This document shows positions 1-9,069 of a stretch of 64,000 nt of DNA, in pieces. The stretch's first letter is position 1. The number at the start of each line of letters is the position of its first letter. Under the pieces are notes generated by a model. That model was given only the letters and a program-made list of their open reading frames with translations, did not search any database and was not told the origin of the DNA. The translations under genes were made by a program, and so were the position numbers. The stretch lies in contig JAPPNP010000063.1 of NCBI GenBank assembly GCA_028873795.1, positions 1 to 64,000 on the forward strand, in the 5' to 3' direction. This DNA comes from Chloroflexota bacterium. GTDB taxonomy: Bacteria > Chloroflexota > UBA11872.

Positions 1-46
1 GGTGTTCACCATGTCTCCGAACACCTGTTCACCATGTGTCCGGTCT
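1..46. repeat. Insertion-sequence end-like repeat (copy 1)
   Basis: The segment contains the block TTCACCATGT twice about 20 nt apart. Its reverse complement matches 49134-49172, where GGACATGGTGAACAC is preceded by a diverged GAACACCTGTT block. Internal iterations of this type resemble transposase-binding sites in insertion-sequence ends. No transposase is visible in the window, so this is either the edge of an element lying to the left or a remnant. The family cannot be assigned. Confidence 0.5.
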
Positions 47-111
47 GGACAGAAGGGAGAGGGAGTCGGGCGGCGTCGGCGTTTCATCCGATGCGCTGAG
101 GTTGAGCGCTC

Positions 112-166
112 TAGATTCCTCGCTGCGCTCGGAATGACAGATGGTGGGCGGGTCTGAGACCCGCCC
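112..166. repeat. Dispersed palindromic repeats
   Basis: Two short repeats lie side by side. At 112-137 is a form of the GATTCC...GGAATGACA element seen again at 48878, 48968, 50691 and 53348. At 146-166 is a perfect 10-bp inverted repeat (GGGCGGGTCT / AGACCCGCCC, one-base loop) with a degraded relative at about 48908. They lie beyond the 3' end of the oxygenase gene. On the minus strand the hairpin could terminate transcription of that gene only weakly, because it has no T tract. Confidence 0.6.
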
Positions 167-185
167 CTACCGCGGGGATTTGGCG

Positions 186-1049
186 CTAGCCGCCGGCGGC
201 TTGCTGTCGTTCGGCGCGGACTTTGGCTGAGAGCGCGGCGAGGTGGCCGTCGTTCGCGAGGCGCTGCTCGAGATGGCGCATGCGCTCCGGCGAGGCCGTT
301 TGAAGCATCACGTCGCCGTAGGCGCGCTCCATCTCGTGCCGTGACAGATTGGCCACCGACTTTCGAACGGGCTCCAGGTCGTCGTCGGGTTGCCGCGCTT
401 GCATATTGATGGTGAACATGCGCCGCCGCGTGCCGCCCCCGAACGACGCGTGCTTGATCTCGTGATTGAATACCAGGACGTCGCCGGGTTCGGTTTCCAG
501 CGCAACGGACGGCACCTCGGCCCCTGACAGGCCCCAGGTCTTCTCGGGCAGCGACCCGCGCTCGTCGAGGGGCGTGCGGTAGTAGTCGACGGCGCCCAAC
601 ATCCGCCAGAAGCGGCCGCCCTTGTGGTGGCTGCCCGGAATCACTCGCAGGCTCCCGGACGCGGCGTTCAGCGGATCCAGGTAGAACGCGGTTTTGATGG
701 GGAGCTTGGCTCCCCAGCTCGTGTCGGAATGCCAGGGCGTATCGCCGCTGTAGACGTTGCCGTCGCTGGTCATGTAGTTGAAGTCCTCGCCGCAGATCGA
801 GGACCCGATGCCGAGGACCCGCGGGTCGTCGAGCAGCGAGCACAGAAACGGATGCTGGTCGATGAACGGCACCACCACCGTCAGCCGCTCGTTCAGGTCG
901 TCCGCCGCGCCGTCCAGCCCGCCGCCGTTGGCGGTCCAAACCTCACGGAAGGCGTCGTTGAGCGCGTCGACCTCGTCGCGAAAGAGGCCCCGCAACGCCA
1001 GGTAGCCAAAGGTCTTGAAGAATCGCAGTTGTTGCTCGGTGAGTTGCAT
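186..1049 (-). CDS. Phytanoyl-CoA dioxygenase (PhyH) family protein
   Basis: A 287-residue non-haem Fe(II)/2-oxoglutarate-dependent oxygenase of the PhyH fold. The facial triad is visible: HSD at about residues 107-109 (context TPWHSDTSWG) and a distal His near 200 (FNHEIKHASFGGG), followed by arginines suited to binding 2-oxoglutarate. The start is placed at an internal ATG with GGAGAGCGC just upstream; a reading 25 residues longer has no ribosome site. PhyH proteins hydroxylate lipids, secondary metabolites or small acids, and the substrate cannot be read from sequence. The gene is transcribed away from the DUF2269 gene and appears monocistronic. Confidence 0.88.
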   Translation of the reverse strand: MQLTEQQLRFFKTFGYLALRGLFRDEVDALNDAFREVWTANGGGLDGAADDLNERLTVVVPFIDQHPFLCSLLDDPRVLGIGSSICGEDFNYMTSDGNVYSGDTPWHSDTSWGAKLPIKTAFYLDPLNAASGSLRVIPGSHHKGGRFWRMLGAVDYYRTPLDERGSLPEKTWGLSGAEVPSVALETEPGDVLVFNHEIKHASFGGGTRRRMFTINMQARQPDDDLEPVRKSVANLSRHEMERAYGDVMLQTASPERMRHLEQRLANDGHLAALSAKVRAERQQAAGG

Positions 1050-1228
1050 GGCGCTCTCCGATCCGCACTCGCACACGGCCGCCCCCAAGAATGCTGCCAC
1101 CTTCGCAGGCGCCGCGCCACCCACGGTCGCACTTGGCTCGGGGGCAGTCCGCCGGTGGCCGAAATAGCCCGCCCATTCGCGGATCGCTATGCTCAGGCGT
1201 CTCCTGAGTAACGCCCGGAAGACCGGCC

Positions 1229-1789
1229 ATGCGCTACATCAGTCGAAATGAGCTGTTTGGCTACGGTTTCCTGACCGGTGCGGTGGTGGTGCTATCGCTG
1301 CCGCTGTTTCCATACCAGTGGCATGTGTTCATGCACATCGCCGGGGCGGTCGTCTTCCTGGGCAACATCATCGTCACGGGCGTGTGGATGCTGCTGGCGG
1401 AGCGGACGCGGAGCATCCCGGTGATCCACTTTTCGGCCAAGGCCGTGATCCGGGCCGACTTCCTGTTCACGCTGCCCGGCGTGCTGCTTCTCGTGATCAA
1501 CGGGGTGGTGATGGTGGTTGTCCGGTGGGGCGGGTGGGACGCGTTTCACCAGATCTCGTGGGTCACCGTTGCGCTGGGCTTGTTCATTGCGTCCGGTGTC
1601 ATCTGGGTGGGCGCTCTGCTCCCCGCCCAGCACCGCATGGCGGTGTTCTCGGACCCGTCGGCCTATCCGGACTCGCTGCCGCCCCGGTTCGTCTCGGCGA
1701 TCCGCCAGTGGTATTTCTGGGGCGTGCTGGCGATCCTGCTCCCGCTGATCTCGCTTTACCTGATGGTCCACAAGCCGGCTTTCGGCTAG
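1229..1789 (+). CDS. DUF2269-like integral membrane protein
   Basis: A 186-residue protein with about four hydrophobic segments (near residues 35-57, 76-98, 109-131 and 160-181). It matches the pattern of the DUF2269 family of predicted integral membrane proteins: a MHIAGAVVFLGNI segment early and an Arg/Trp-rich segment before the last helix. The molecular role of this family is unknown. It starts with ATG after a weak Shine-Dalgarno region. It is followed by an AT-rich gap that probably carries the promoter of the carbonic anhydrase gene. Confidence 0.75.
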   Translation: MRYISRNELFGYGFLTGAVVVLSLPLFPYQWHVFMHIAGAVVFLGNIIVTGVWMLLAERTRSIPVIHFSAKAVIRADFLFTLPGVLLLVINGVVMVVVRWGGWDAFHQISWVTVALGLFIASGVIWVGALLPAQHRMAVFSDPSAYPDSLPPRFVSAIRQWYFWGVLAILLPLISLYLMVHKPAFG

Positions 1790-1919
1790 GGTTTTGCACC
1801 GGGGGCCAGGGCGCAGGTTGGCGCAGCAGGAGTCTCGTTTATAAGCAATCGTCGTGATGTATTATTTGGCTAATTCCGACGCCCTATCTAATGTTTTTCT
1901 TACATGAGAGGAGGACGCT

Positions 1920-2417
1920 TTGACCGATATCGATGAGGTCTTGGCGAGCAACGCCAGCTATGCGGCGAGTTTTCGGAAGGGCGATTTGCCCGTCAAGCCC
2001 GCGCGGAGCCTCGCGGTCGTGGCGTGCGCGGACGCGCGCATCGACGTGCACCGAATCCTGGCGCTGGAGGAAGGCGACGCTCACGTCATCCGAAACGCGG
2101 GCGGCGTGGTCACCGACGACGTGATTCGGTCGCTCATCATCTCCCAGCGCCTGCTCGGCACCCGCGAGATCATGCTCATGCATCACACTGACTGCGGCAT
2201 GCTGAAATTCCGCGATGACGACTTCAAGGACGAGATTGAAGCCGATACGGGGATTCGTCCGGCGTTCGCGCTCGAAGCCTTCGCGGACCTCGAGCAGAAC
2301 GTGCGGCAGTCCATGGCTCGCATCCACGCCAGCCCGTTTATTCCGCACAAGGACCACATTCGGGGGTTCATCTACGATTGCGCCTCCGGAAAGCTCACTG
2401 AGGTCTTGGAAGCTTAG
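1920..2417 (+). CDS. Beta-class carbonic anhydrase
   Basis: A 165-residue enzyme interconverting CO2 and bicarbonate. The beta-class zinc ligands are visible: CADAR at about residues 36-40 (Cys plus the Asp/Arg dyad) and HHTDC near 84-88 (His-x-x-Cys). Length and the IRNAGGVVTDDVIRSL segment fit the short bacterial beta-CA subfamily. The start codon is TTG, supported by a near-perfect AGGAGG 5 nt upstream (GAGAGGAGGACGCT). The SulP transporter gene follows on the same strand after 338 bp. In other bacteria carbonic anhydrases are linked or fused to SulP permeases, which suggests a bicarbonate role for the pair. Confidence 0.9.
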   Translation: MTDIDEVLASNASYAASFRKGDLPVKPARSLAVVACADARIDVHRILALEEGDAHVIRNAGGVVTDDVIRSLIISQRLLGTREIMLMHHTDCGMLKFRDDDFKDEIEADTGIRPAFALEAFADLEQNVRQSMARIHASPFIPHKDHIRGFIYDCASGKLTEVLEA

Positions 2418-2755
2418 GCAAGTCCTGGCAGGATCTTTGGTTGCTATCTGCCAAGATACTTGATTTTTAATTCAACTGTTATCCTGTATTTTCTCGATGG
2501 GTGCATTCATCGACAATCCGAGGCTTGCTCCAGCATTGTCCGCAAAGAAGCTAGGTGTTATAGTTCGGGTTCAATAGGTTTGGCGGGGTCCGGTCGATCC
2601 GCCATGCGGCAGCGAGGGAGAGGCACGTTGCCCGCCGTAGTCCCACCCCGGCGGAAAGCATCCCTGCGGTCGGAACCCTGGCGCAGCGCGTTGAGCCACA
2701 AAGTATCCATGGCAGACTTCCTGGGCGGCCGCCGTCAGGCGACGGCGGGACGCCG
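2418..2755. other. Intergenic spacer between carbonic anhydrase and SulP genes
   Basis: No credible gene is present. The left half (about 2455-2560) is AT-rich compared with its surroundings. An imperfect stem (TGGCAG 2426-2431 / CTGCCA 2448-2453) precedes a T-rich stretch by about 10 nt and may be a weak terminator. At 2729-2748 there is a perfect 8-bp hairpin (CCGCCGTC / GACGGCGG, loop AGGC) only 7 nt before the SulP start codon, where a ribosome site would be expected. Confidence 0.5.
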
Positions 2756-4381
2756 ATGGGGCGCTCAGACGTGAGCTACACCCGCCAGGACCTTCGTGGA
2801 GACGTCTTCGGCGGCGTGACCGCTGCCGTCGTCGGATTGCCATTTGCGCTGGCCTTCGGCGTGGCCTCGGGTCTTGGACCGATGGCCGGCCTTTACGGGG
2901 CGATCGCGGTGGGCTTCTTCGCGGCGGTGTTTGGGGGAGCACGGTCCCAGATATCGGGTCCCACCGCCCCCATCGCCATGGCCATGGCGGTGGTCGTCGC
3001 CACGCATGCCGACAACCTGGCCGAAGCGTTCACCGTCGTCATCATGGCGGGCCTCATCCAGACGCTCCTGGGCGCGATTCGCGTCGGTCGCTTCGTGGAC
3101 TACGCGCCGTTTTCCGTGATCTCGGGCCTCATGTCCGGCGTGGGCATCATCATCATCCTGGTGCAGACGCTGCCCTTCGTGGGCGCCCCCGTCGCAATCG
3201 GCGGCCCCGTGGAGACGGTGCGCGCCTGGCTGGACGCCCGACACGACGTCAACTACAGCGCGCTGGCGATCGCCGTGGTCACGCTGGCGGTGGTGGTGGT
3301 GTGGCCCAAGCGGCTGCGGACCTATCTGCCGCCGACGCTTGTGGCGCTGCTGGCCGGAACGCTGCTCAGCGCGTTGTGGCTGAGCGACACGCCGGTCGTC
3401 GGCGACGTGCCAACGGGCTTGCCGCAGTTGCAGTTGCCCGACGTGTCCGTCGACGCCTTGGCCGGCGCGGTGCTGCCGGCGCTGATCATTGCTCTGCTTG
3501 GGGCGATCGACAGCCTGATGACGTCTCGGGTCGCCGACTCGATGACGCGCACGCGGCACGACCAGAACCGGGAGCTGATCGGCCAGGGCATCGGCAACAT
3601 GGCCGTGGGATTCATCGGCGGACTGCCGGGCGCCGGCGTGACGCCCGGCACCGTGGCGAACCTCCGCGCCGGGGGACGCACGCCGGTTTCCGGCGCCCTG
3701 CGCGCGGCGGTCCTGCTGGCGTTGGTCCTGGGCCTGGGGCGATTCGTCGAGTTTATCCCCCACGCGGCGCTGGCCGGAATCCTAGTCAAGATCGGCTGGG
3801 ACATCATCGATTGGCAGTTCCTCACCCGCATCCACCGCGTGCAACCCGAGCACCTGCTGGTCATGGCCGTCACGCTGGGGTTGACGCTGGTCCTCGACCT
3901 GGTGACCGCCGTGGCCATCGGCCTGATCGCCGCCGCCGTGGCAAGCGCGCGCCAATTCGAGCGCCTGGACATGGACAGCGTGGTCTCCACGCCGCTGCCG
4001 GAGCAGAGCGTTGGCGCGGAGGGCTCGGGCCAGGAGACCTCATTCGCCGAACGCATGGGCCTGGTGTCGCTCGCGGGGAGCTTCTCCGTGATCTCCGCAA
4101 GCAAGCTGATCAACACGATCAGCGCCGACGTTCGCCAGCGCGAGGTCGTGATCCTCGACTTTTCCGACACGGTCTACATGGACGACAGCGCCGCGCTGGT
4201 GCTGGAGCGGATGATCGATTTGGCGATCGCCGAGGACACCAAGTGCGTGGTGATGGGTCTGGGAGGTCGAGCCGCCATCACCCTGCACGCACTCAACGTG
4301 CTGCGGCGAATTCCCGCCGATCAGTTCGTGGCCACCCTGGACGACGCCCAGGCGACGGCGAGGCAGTTGCTAGCGAGCTAA
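2756..4381 (+). CDS. SulP/SLC26-family anion transporter with STAS domain
   Basis: A 541-residue membrane transporter. The first ~400 residues hold about 10-12 hydrophobic segments with the SulP signature regions: an N-terminal GVTAAVVGLPFALAFGVASG, then SGPTAPIAMAMAVVV, and GNMAVGFIGGLPGAG. A cytoplasmic STAS domain occupies about residues 430-540, with a VVILDFSDTVYMDDSAA core. SulP proteins carry sulfate, bicarbonate or dicarboxylates. The neighbouring carbonic anhydrase makes bicarbonate the most attractive substrate (inference). A hairpin sits directly over the translation-initiation region and could limit ribosome access. Confidence 0.88.
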   Translation: MGRSDVSYTRQDLRGDVFGGVTAAVVGLPFALAFGVASGLGPMAGLYGAIAVGFFAAVFGGARSQISGPTAPIAMAMAVVVATHADNLAEAFTVVIMAGLIQTLLGAIRVGRFVDYAPFSVISGLMSGVGIIIILVQTLPFVGAPVAIGGPVETVRAWLDARHDVNYSALAIAVVTLAVVVVWPKRLRTYLPPTLVALLAGTLLSALWLSDTPVVGDVPTGLPQLQLPDVSVDALAGAVLPALIIALLGAIDSLMTSRVADSMTRTRHDQNRELIGQGIGNMAVGFIGGLPGAGVTPGTVANLRAGGRTPVSGALRAAVLLALVLGLGRFVEFIPHAALAGILVKIGWDIIDWQFLTRIHRVQPEHLLVMAVTLGLTLVLDLVTAVAIGLIAAAVASARQFERLDMDSVVSTPLPEQSVGAEGSGQETSFAERMGLVSLAGSFSVISASKLINTISADVRQREVVILDFSDTVYMDDSAALVLERMIDLAIAEDTKCVVMGLGGRAAITLHALNVLRRIPADQFVATLDDAQATARQLLAS

Positions 4382-4450
4382 CCCGGCCGGAATTCTCGAA
4401 TCCGCCGCACCGTAACGGTCGAGGATGACGCGCCAAGTGGCGCGGGCACT

Positions 4451-7339
4451 TCACAGGCTTGGTCGGCGCCGGCGCTGCCACCGCAGCATCGAACAGCACC
4501 GAGAGAAATCGACGCCGGTGACCACGAGGCTCGCCGCCAAACCTCCGGCGGTGACGGCGGCAATGGCGATGCCGAGGTCGTACCACCGCTGGGGGGCAAA
4601 CTCGAAGATGAGCTCGGCGCCGTCGGCGACGGGCAGGAAATAGCCGTTCCAGAGGCCGTCCGCGAGCACCGGCGCGAACGCTTCGCCATCGACCCACGCC
4701 AGCCAGGCCGGATCATAGGCCCGGCGGAGAACGATGAACGCCCAGCCGTTGGCGCCGCGCGCCGTGGCTTCGAGTCGCGTCGGCTCTGCCGTCGAGACCT
4801 CCAGGCGCGGCTGGACCAGCGCGGGTGAGGCCGGCGCGACCGTGGGACGCCACTCCATAGGCGTCAGGGCCAGTGTGCTCACGGCTTCGAGTCCGGGTCC
4901 GGCGGAGACGCCGATCCGTCCGTCCGCGGCCAGGCCGACCCGCATCCAGCGCCAGCTGGTCGTCGCGGCATTGGTCGTCAGGCGCGCGACGACGGGCCCG
5001 CTCGCGACGTCGAGCCAGCTCGAGCGAGGGCTGGTGAATACCCGCAGCCAGACGGCGCGATCTCGGTCGTCGGGGACGTCAATCAGCAGCGTTTCACGTT
5101 CGCCGTCGGGTCTGGCGAAGGCCAGGCCCAGGCCGTAGTCCGACGCCCAGTCTTCGAGGTCCTCGCGCGCCAGGCGTTTGAGCCATGCCTGCCGTTCATC
5201 GGCGTAGGCGCCGCCGCGGGTCCAGCCGCCTCGCGATCCGTGGAAGCCAAACCAGCCAGTGACCGGCAGGAGGGCAACATCGCTGTCGATGGCAAAGACC
5301 GCGTCAGTGGTTGGCTGGGCGGGGAACGTCGCATCGGGCAGCGCAGGCCGCTCGCCGTGGTTGGCCAGGATGCGCGTCGTGCCGGCTGGCGCGGAGGCGC
5401 CCAGCCGGTCGCTCCAGACTGCGCGCGTGGATTCGAGCAGCGGCGCGGCGGCGCCGAGCTCAATCGCGAGTGCGTTGGGGCCGGACGCCAGAACGGTTGC
5501 GTTCGGCAGTGCGGCGAGGGCCGCGGCCAGCTCGTCACCCGCCGGTTGATCGCGCATCACCACCGCGTGGCTGAACCCCGCGCGTTGGGCGGCGTCGCGC
5601 GCGGCTAGCGGCTCGCTGCCATAGATGTACTCCATCCAACGCCCCGTAACGGGCGCGGGCGGAACCGGCGACCGCGTGTCGCCGGTGAGCGATGGGTGCG
5701 CCAGGCTTGCGGCCTCCATCAGGCGCAGGGTGCGCGCGGGGTCCCAGGGCGCGGGTCGATCATCGGAGGACACGACGAGAATCCGTCCACCGGGGCCCGC
5801 GGCCGCGTCCGCCACCCGGAGCACGTCGCGATAGTCCGCCGGCAACGAACGCGGGACGTAGCCAGGTTGATCGGTGCTCCACAGCAGCGGGATGCCGGGG
5901 ACGGCGTGAACGCCTAACGCCAGGGCGACATATCCGGCCAGCAGCGCAGCTCCGAGCGCTCGCGGCGCCCGCCATCCGGGCGCCGCGCGGCTCAGAAGAT
6001 CCGCGATCACGAAACCGGCCCCAAAGGCCTGCGCCAGAATCAGCAGGCCGACAACGCGATCCGGCTCACGGAAGACCCACAGGCCGGGCACGGTATTGAC
6101 CGCCGTCTGATAGGCATCCGCGGTGAGCGTCCAGTTCGATGCGGCCGCCACCAGTGCCGCGGTGTAGCCGCCAACGGCCACGAACAGCGCCGGCGGACCC
6201 CAGCGACGCCGCAGGACGGCCGCGAGCGGCAGCGCCGCCACAACCCACCCCGCGATCTCCCAGGGCAGCCGGTCGGCGCCCGCGGGCGCCAGCACGTCGT
6301 GCCAGTTGGCGTTGCCCGCTCCCTGCAGTGTGGTCGGGAGGTCCTGGTAGCGCGACAGCACCGTGCGCGTTTGGTCCATGAGCGTGTAGGCCGGGTCGGG
6401 GCTGCCCCCAAAGAGCTTGAGGGCGACAAACGGCGCGATCTGGTAGGCGAGAAGGGGGGCGACGGCGGCCGCCCACACCAGGACGTCGGCCAGCGCCCGG
6501 CGCCGCTTGACGGGACACTGCACCATCGTGCCGACGGCCCAGGCGGCGATCATCAGGGCAGTAAGTACCAGATAGTGCGGCTGGGCCGCACCGAGGAGAG
6601 CAAAGGCGAGCGCGGAGGCAACGGTCCAACGCCGTTGCGAGGTTCGCGTGCCTTCGAGATAGAGCCCCAACACGAGGGGCATCGCCGCCCACTGGGCCAG
6701 GAGCCAACTGTGTTCCAGGCGAGCGATGGCCCAAGGATTGACCACCAGGGCAACCCCCGCGACCATGGCGCCGACGGCGGCGCTGGTGCGGGGGATGCCA
6801 CTTCGCCAGCAGGCGACCAACGCAAAGGCGGCAAAGGCGCTGACATATCCGACGCCGGCGATCCACAGCACAATCAGCCGTGCATACGTCGCGCCGTCGA
6901 GGCCGAGCGCCTTGGCGACGCCGACGAGAGCAAGCGTGATCGGCAGCCGTCCCGTGCCGGCGATGTTGAGCGTGTCGCGCGGGGACCAGAGCGGGTAGAC
7001 GCTGTGCTCGACGACCCGATCAAGGACCAGCGACGGATAAAGGTCTCGCTGCTGCAAATCGCCAGGAGTCGTGATGACCGCCCAAAACACCGCCCCGACA
7101 GTGAGCGCGCCGGCGGTGAATGCCAGCAACCAGGGGTTCGCCAGCCACTTGACGAGCCATCGGGCAACCGCCGGCCGCGCTGGCCGATAGCCGAGGTGAT
7201 CGGTCGCTACCGATGATGACGCGGCGATTTCGGGTGGTGCCCGGGATGCTGGCGGCCGTGAGTGTAGTCGCGGCCCTGGCCGCAGTCTTGATGCTGGGGA
7301 CGGCCGAGCGCGAGTGGCCGGCCTTCCCGGCGTACGCAT
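4451..7339 (-). CDS. Giant GT-C-like membrane glycosyltransferase (paralogue 1)
   Basis: Up to 962 residues. Following a first transmembrane helix is the loop TTPGDLQQRDLYPS, which aligns with ATPGEIIQGDLGYP of the 11024-13099 protein. An acidic residue in the first outer loop is typical of GT-C enzymes that use lipid-linked sugars. About twelve further hydrophobic segments follow, then a ~400-residue periplasmic beta-rich region and a C-terminal module (YDPAWLAWVDG, then NGYFLPV) ending in one last helix, a pattern shared with YfhO/AftD-type proteins. The start is uncertain: the ATG used here overlaps the divergent gene by 127 bp, and the only other in-frame start is a TTG at 7129 that cuts into helix 1. 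The product is probably a transferase working outside the membrane; no substrate can be named. Confidence 0.75.
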   Translation of the reverse strand: MRTPGRPATRARPSPASRLRPGPRLHSRPPASRAPPEIAASSSVATDHLGYRPARPAVARWLVKWLANPWLLAFTAGALTVGAVFWAVITTPGDLQQRDLYPSLVLDRVVEHSVYPLWSPRDTLNIAGTGRLPITLALVGVAKALGLDGATYARLIVLWIAGVGYVSAFAAFALVACWRSGIPRTSAAVGAMVAGVALVVNPWAIARLEHSWLLAQWAAMPLVLGLYLEGTRTSQRRWTVASALAFALLGAAQPHYLVLTALMIAAWAVGTMVQCPVKRRRALADVLVWAAAVAPLLAYQIAPFVALKLFGGSPDPAYTLMDQTRTVLSRYQDLPTTLQGAGNANWHDVLAPAGADRLPWEIAGWVVAALPLAAVLRRRWGPPALFVAVGGYTAALVAAASNWTLTADAYQTAVNTVPGLWVFREPDRVVGLLILAQAFGAGFVIADLLSRAAPGWRAPRALGAALLAGYVALALGVHAVPGIPLLWSTDQPGYVPRSLPADYRDVLRVADAAAGPGGRILVVSSDDRPAPWDPARTLRLMEAASLAHPSLTGDTRSPVPPAPVTGRWMEYIYGSEPLAARDAAQRAGFSHAVVMRDQPAGDELAAALAALPNATVLASGPNALAIELGAAAPLLESTRAVWSDRLGASAPAGTTRILANHGERPALPDATFPAQPTTDAVFAIDSDVALLPVTGWFGFHGSRGGWTRGGAYADERQAWLKRLAREDLEDWASDYGLGLAFARPDGERETLLIDVPDDRDRAVWLRVFTSPRSSWLDVASGPVVARLTTNAATTSWRWMRVGLAADGRIGVSAGPGLEAVSTLALTPMEWRPTVAPASPALVQPRLEVSTAEPTRLEATARGANGWAFIVLRRAYDPAWLAWVDGEAFAPVLADGLWNGYFLPVADGAELIFEFAPQRWYDLGIAIAAVTAGGLAASLVVTGVDFSRCCSMLRWQRRRRPSL

Positions 7340-7962
7340 TCAACCTGGACTTCGGACCGGCATTCGCTGGGGGCAGTCTCGAGCAAGGGCTTGCCGCCCC
7401 GGCGACGCCGCTGCGCCGCGTCGAGTTGCAAGCGGTAAGCCCCTGGCCCGACACCGTCCTGGTGCGGGTGCGTGACGTCGGCGATCCGGCAGCTTCACTG
7501 CTGGTCGAGTCCAGCGTTGAAGTTGACGCCAACGGCGCGATTCGGGTTGCGATTCCGCGGACGGTGGATACAAGCCGACGGATGCTCCAAATCCAGGTTG
7601 TCAATCCGGCAGGCTCGTCCACACCGCTGGTGCTTCAGGCCAACCGCACCGATCCCTATGCTCAGGGCCGCGCCGCCATCGGCGGCGATGTCGGCACGGG
7701 ATCGGTTGACCTGGTGCTTCAGACTTGGCGGCGTATCACGCCAACGGCCCTCGGAATCGAGGTCGTGCGTGCGAACGGGCTCGGCGCCCTCTTCGCGCTG
7801 GCGTCCCTGATCGTGGTCGCTGGTCTGGCGCTGGTTTGGATCTGGCGAAGATTCGCCGGGCGATCGCGATCCGCGCTGACGTCGGCGTGCGCGCTGGTCG
7901 CCGCGGCCGGCCTCGCATTGGCGCGGGTGGGCTTTGAAGTCCTCGCGCCCTGGCTGGCGTAG
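7213..7962 (+). CDS. Membrane-anchored ectodomain protein (GT-C partner, paralogue 1)
   Basis: About 249 residues with an N-terminal helix (residues 9-30), a ~150-residue beta-rich outer domain, and two C-terminal hydrophobic segments near residues 193-215 and 225-245. The domain opens with LDFGPAFAGGSLEQ, matching FELGPLAGSVTQ and FEIGPLLPGWSLRQ in the two paralogues at 10305 and 17668. This is the jelly-roll-like pattern seen in many bacterial envelope proteins. It lies head-to-head with its GT-C neighbour, whereas the other two pairs are co-transcribed. There are alternative ATG starts at 7216 and 7246. The function is unknown; an accessory or glycan-binding role for the adjacent transferase is inferred. 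Confidence 0.65.
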   Translation: MMTRRFRVVPGMLAAVSVVAALAAVLMLGTAEREWPAFPAYAFNLDFGPAFAGGSLEQGLAAPATPLRRVELQAVSPWPDTVLVRVRDVGDPAASLLVESSVEVDANGAIRVAIPRTVDTSRRMLQIQVVNPAGSSTPLVLQANRTDPYAQGRAAIGGDVGTGSVDLVLQTWRRITPTALGIEVVRANGLGALFALASLIVVAGLALVWIWRRFAGRSRSALTSACALVAAAGLALARVGFEVLAPWLA

Positions 7963-7971
7963 GCGGCGGCG

Positions 7972-8988
7972 CTACCGACCCCACTCGGCGCGGCTGTGCG
8001 GACGCGCCGCCCCCAACAGGTGCCGCAGCATCACGGTGCCGTACACGATGAGTGTGATCCAGCAAGCCGGGACGTGAAAGAGCCAGGCGCGATCAGGCCG
8101 GCGGATCCAGCCGATCGCCGCCTGGATCAGCAGGGGCACGATCGTCAGCGTGGCGGCGGCGAATAGCAGGACGCCTCGTCGCGGCGGAGCGGCCGGCACC
8201 GTCCGAATGCCTTCCGCGCTGAAGTAGAGGAAGTCCTGCGCTCGCCGCGCTTGCTTGCGGGCGAACTGTCGCAGTGTCTGGGCATAGTGGTGCGCAATTC
8301 CGAGGTGCAGCTTGGCGACGTGGACGGACGGGCCGGTCGTGCCCAAGTGCAGGATGTCGACGTCGAAGAGATATCCGTCGCGAACGGCGGCGGCGGCAAT
8401 CGTCCGCCGCGTGAAGAAGCCGTTGGCCCCCACCGTGGGCAAACGCTCTCGACGGAACCGAACCTTCCGATGCGTTGGGGACTCTTCGTAGACCTGATGA
8501 TCCACGCCGGTCCACTTGCCGGTCACCAGGCACTCGCGGTCGTAGGTCCCAAGGAACAGGACGAGGGGATCGTTCATGCCCAGCAGGGCGAAGTAGCGGT
8601 CGAGCGCGGGCATCGTGTCGAGGGCGGCAAACTGAATGGGCTCGGCGCCCGCAATCTGTGGATCGGCCAATGCCTCGATCACAGCCTGGAAGGTCCGCGG
8701 CGACGGAAACTCGTTGTCCGAGTCGACAAAGCCGACGATTTCGTGCGACGCGTGCGCCAGGCCCGCCGCCTTGCCCGCTTCGCCTGTGACCAGCGGGTTG
8801 TCGACGACGGTGCAGCCCCAGGACCGAGCGGTCGCGCGCGTGGCGTCGGTTGAGCCCCCGTCGGCCACGATGACTTCCACCCCCTTCGCCGGATAGCGCT
8901 GGTCGCGGATAGAACGCAGGGCGATCGCCAAGCTGTCCGCGCAGTTGAGGGTGGGAATGACGATTGAGATTCCGGGGGCAGTGGCCAT
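7972..8988 (-). CDS. GT2 family glycosyltransferase with C-terminal membrane helices
   Basis: 338 residues. An N-terminal GT-A domain (ISIVIPTLNCADSLAIALRSI) carries the nucleotide-sugar motif VDSDNE near residues 92-97, in a family-2 setting (VIVADGGSTDATRA). The C-terminal third holds two or three hydrophobic segments (about residues 255-325), so catalysis is at the inner face of the membrane. The gene ends 9 bp from the convergent ectodomain gene. It is the last gene of the minus-strand run 13099 to 7972, which links it to the second GT-C pair. It probably adds a sugar to a lipid-linked intermediate. Confidence 0.88.
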   Translation of the reverse strand: MATAPGISIVIPTLNCADSLAIALRSIRDQRYPAKGVEVIVADGGSTDATRATARSWGCTVVDNPLVTGEAGKAAGLAHASHEIVGFVDSDNEFPSPRTFQAVIEALADPQIAGAEPIQFAALDTMPALDRYFALLGMNDPLVLFLGTYDRECLVTGKWTGVDHQVYEESPTHRKVRFRRERLPTVGANGFFTRRTIAAAAVRDGYLFDVDILHLGTTGPSVHVAKLHLGIAHHYAQTLRQFARKQARRAQDFLYFSAEGIRTVPAAPPRRGVLLFAAATLTIVPLLIQAAIGWIRRPDRAWLFHVPACWITLIVYGTVMLRHLLGAARPHSRAEWGR

Positions 8989-9069
8989 GGCTGGCAGTAT
9001 GCCGAAGCGCTATCGGAACCAGTCGGCTGGATTCGGCAACCGTGACCGGGTATTCGCGCGTGAGGACTT

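Noticed and set aside
2426-2475. Intrinsic terminator after the carbonic anhydrase gene
   Set aside because: The stem is only 6 bp with a 16-nt loop and the T run is about 10 nt away, too weak to call.
2460-2774. 104-codon frame between carbonic anhydrase and SulP
   Set aside because: No ribosome site, biased composition in its second half, and overlap with the SulP start.
3301-4428. Long plus-strand frame inside the SulP gene (and similar frames such as 2765-3763 minus)
   Set aside because: Arg/Ala/Gly-rich composition, no domain, and full overlap with a clear transporter: a by-product of high GC third positions.
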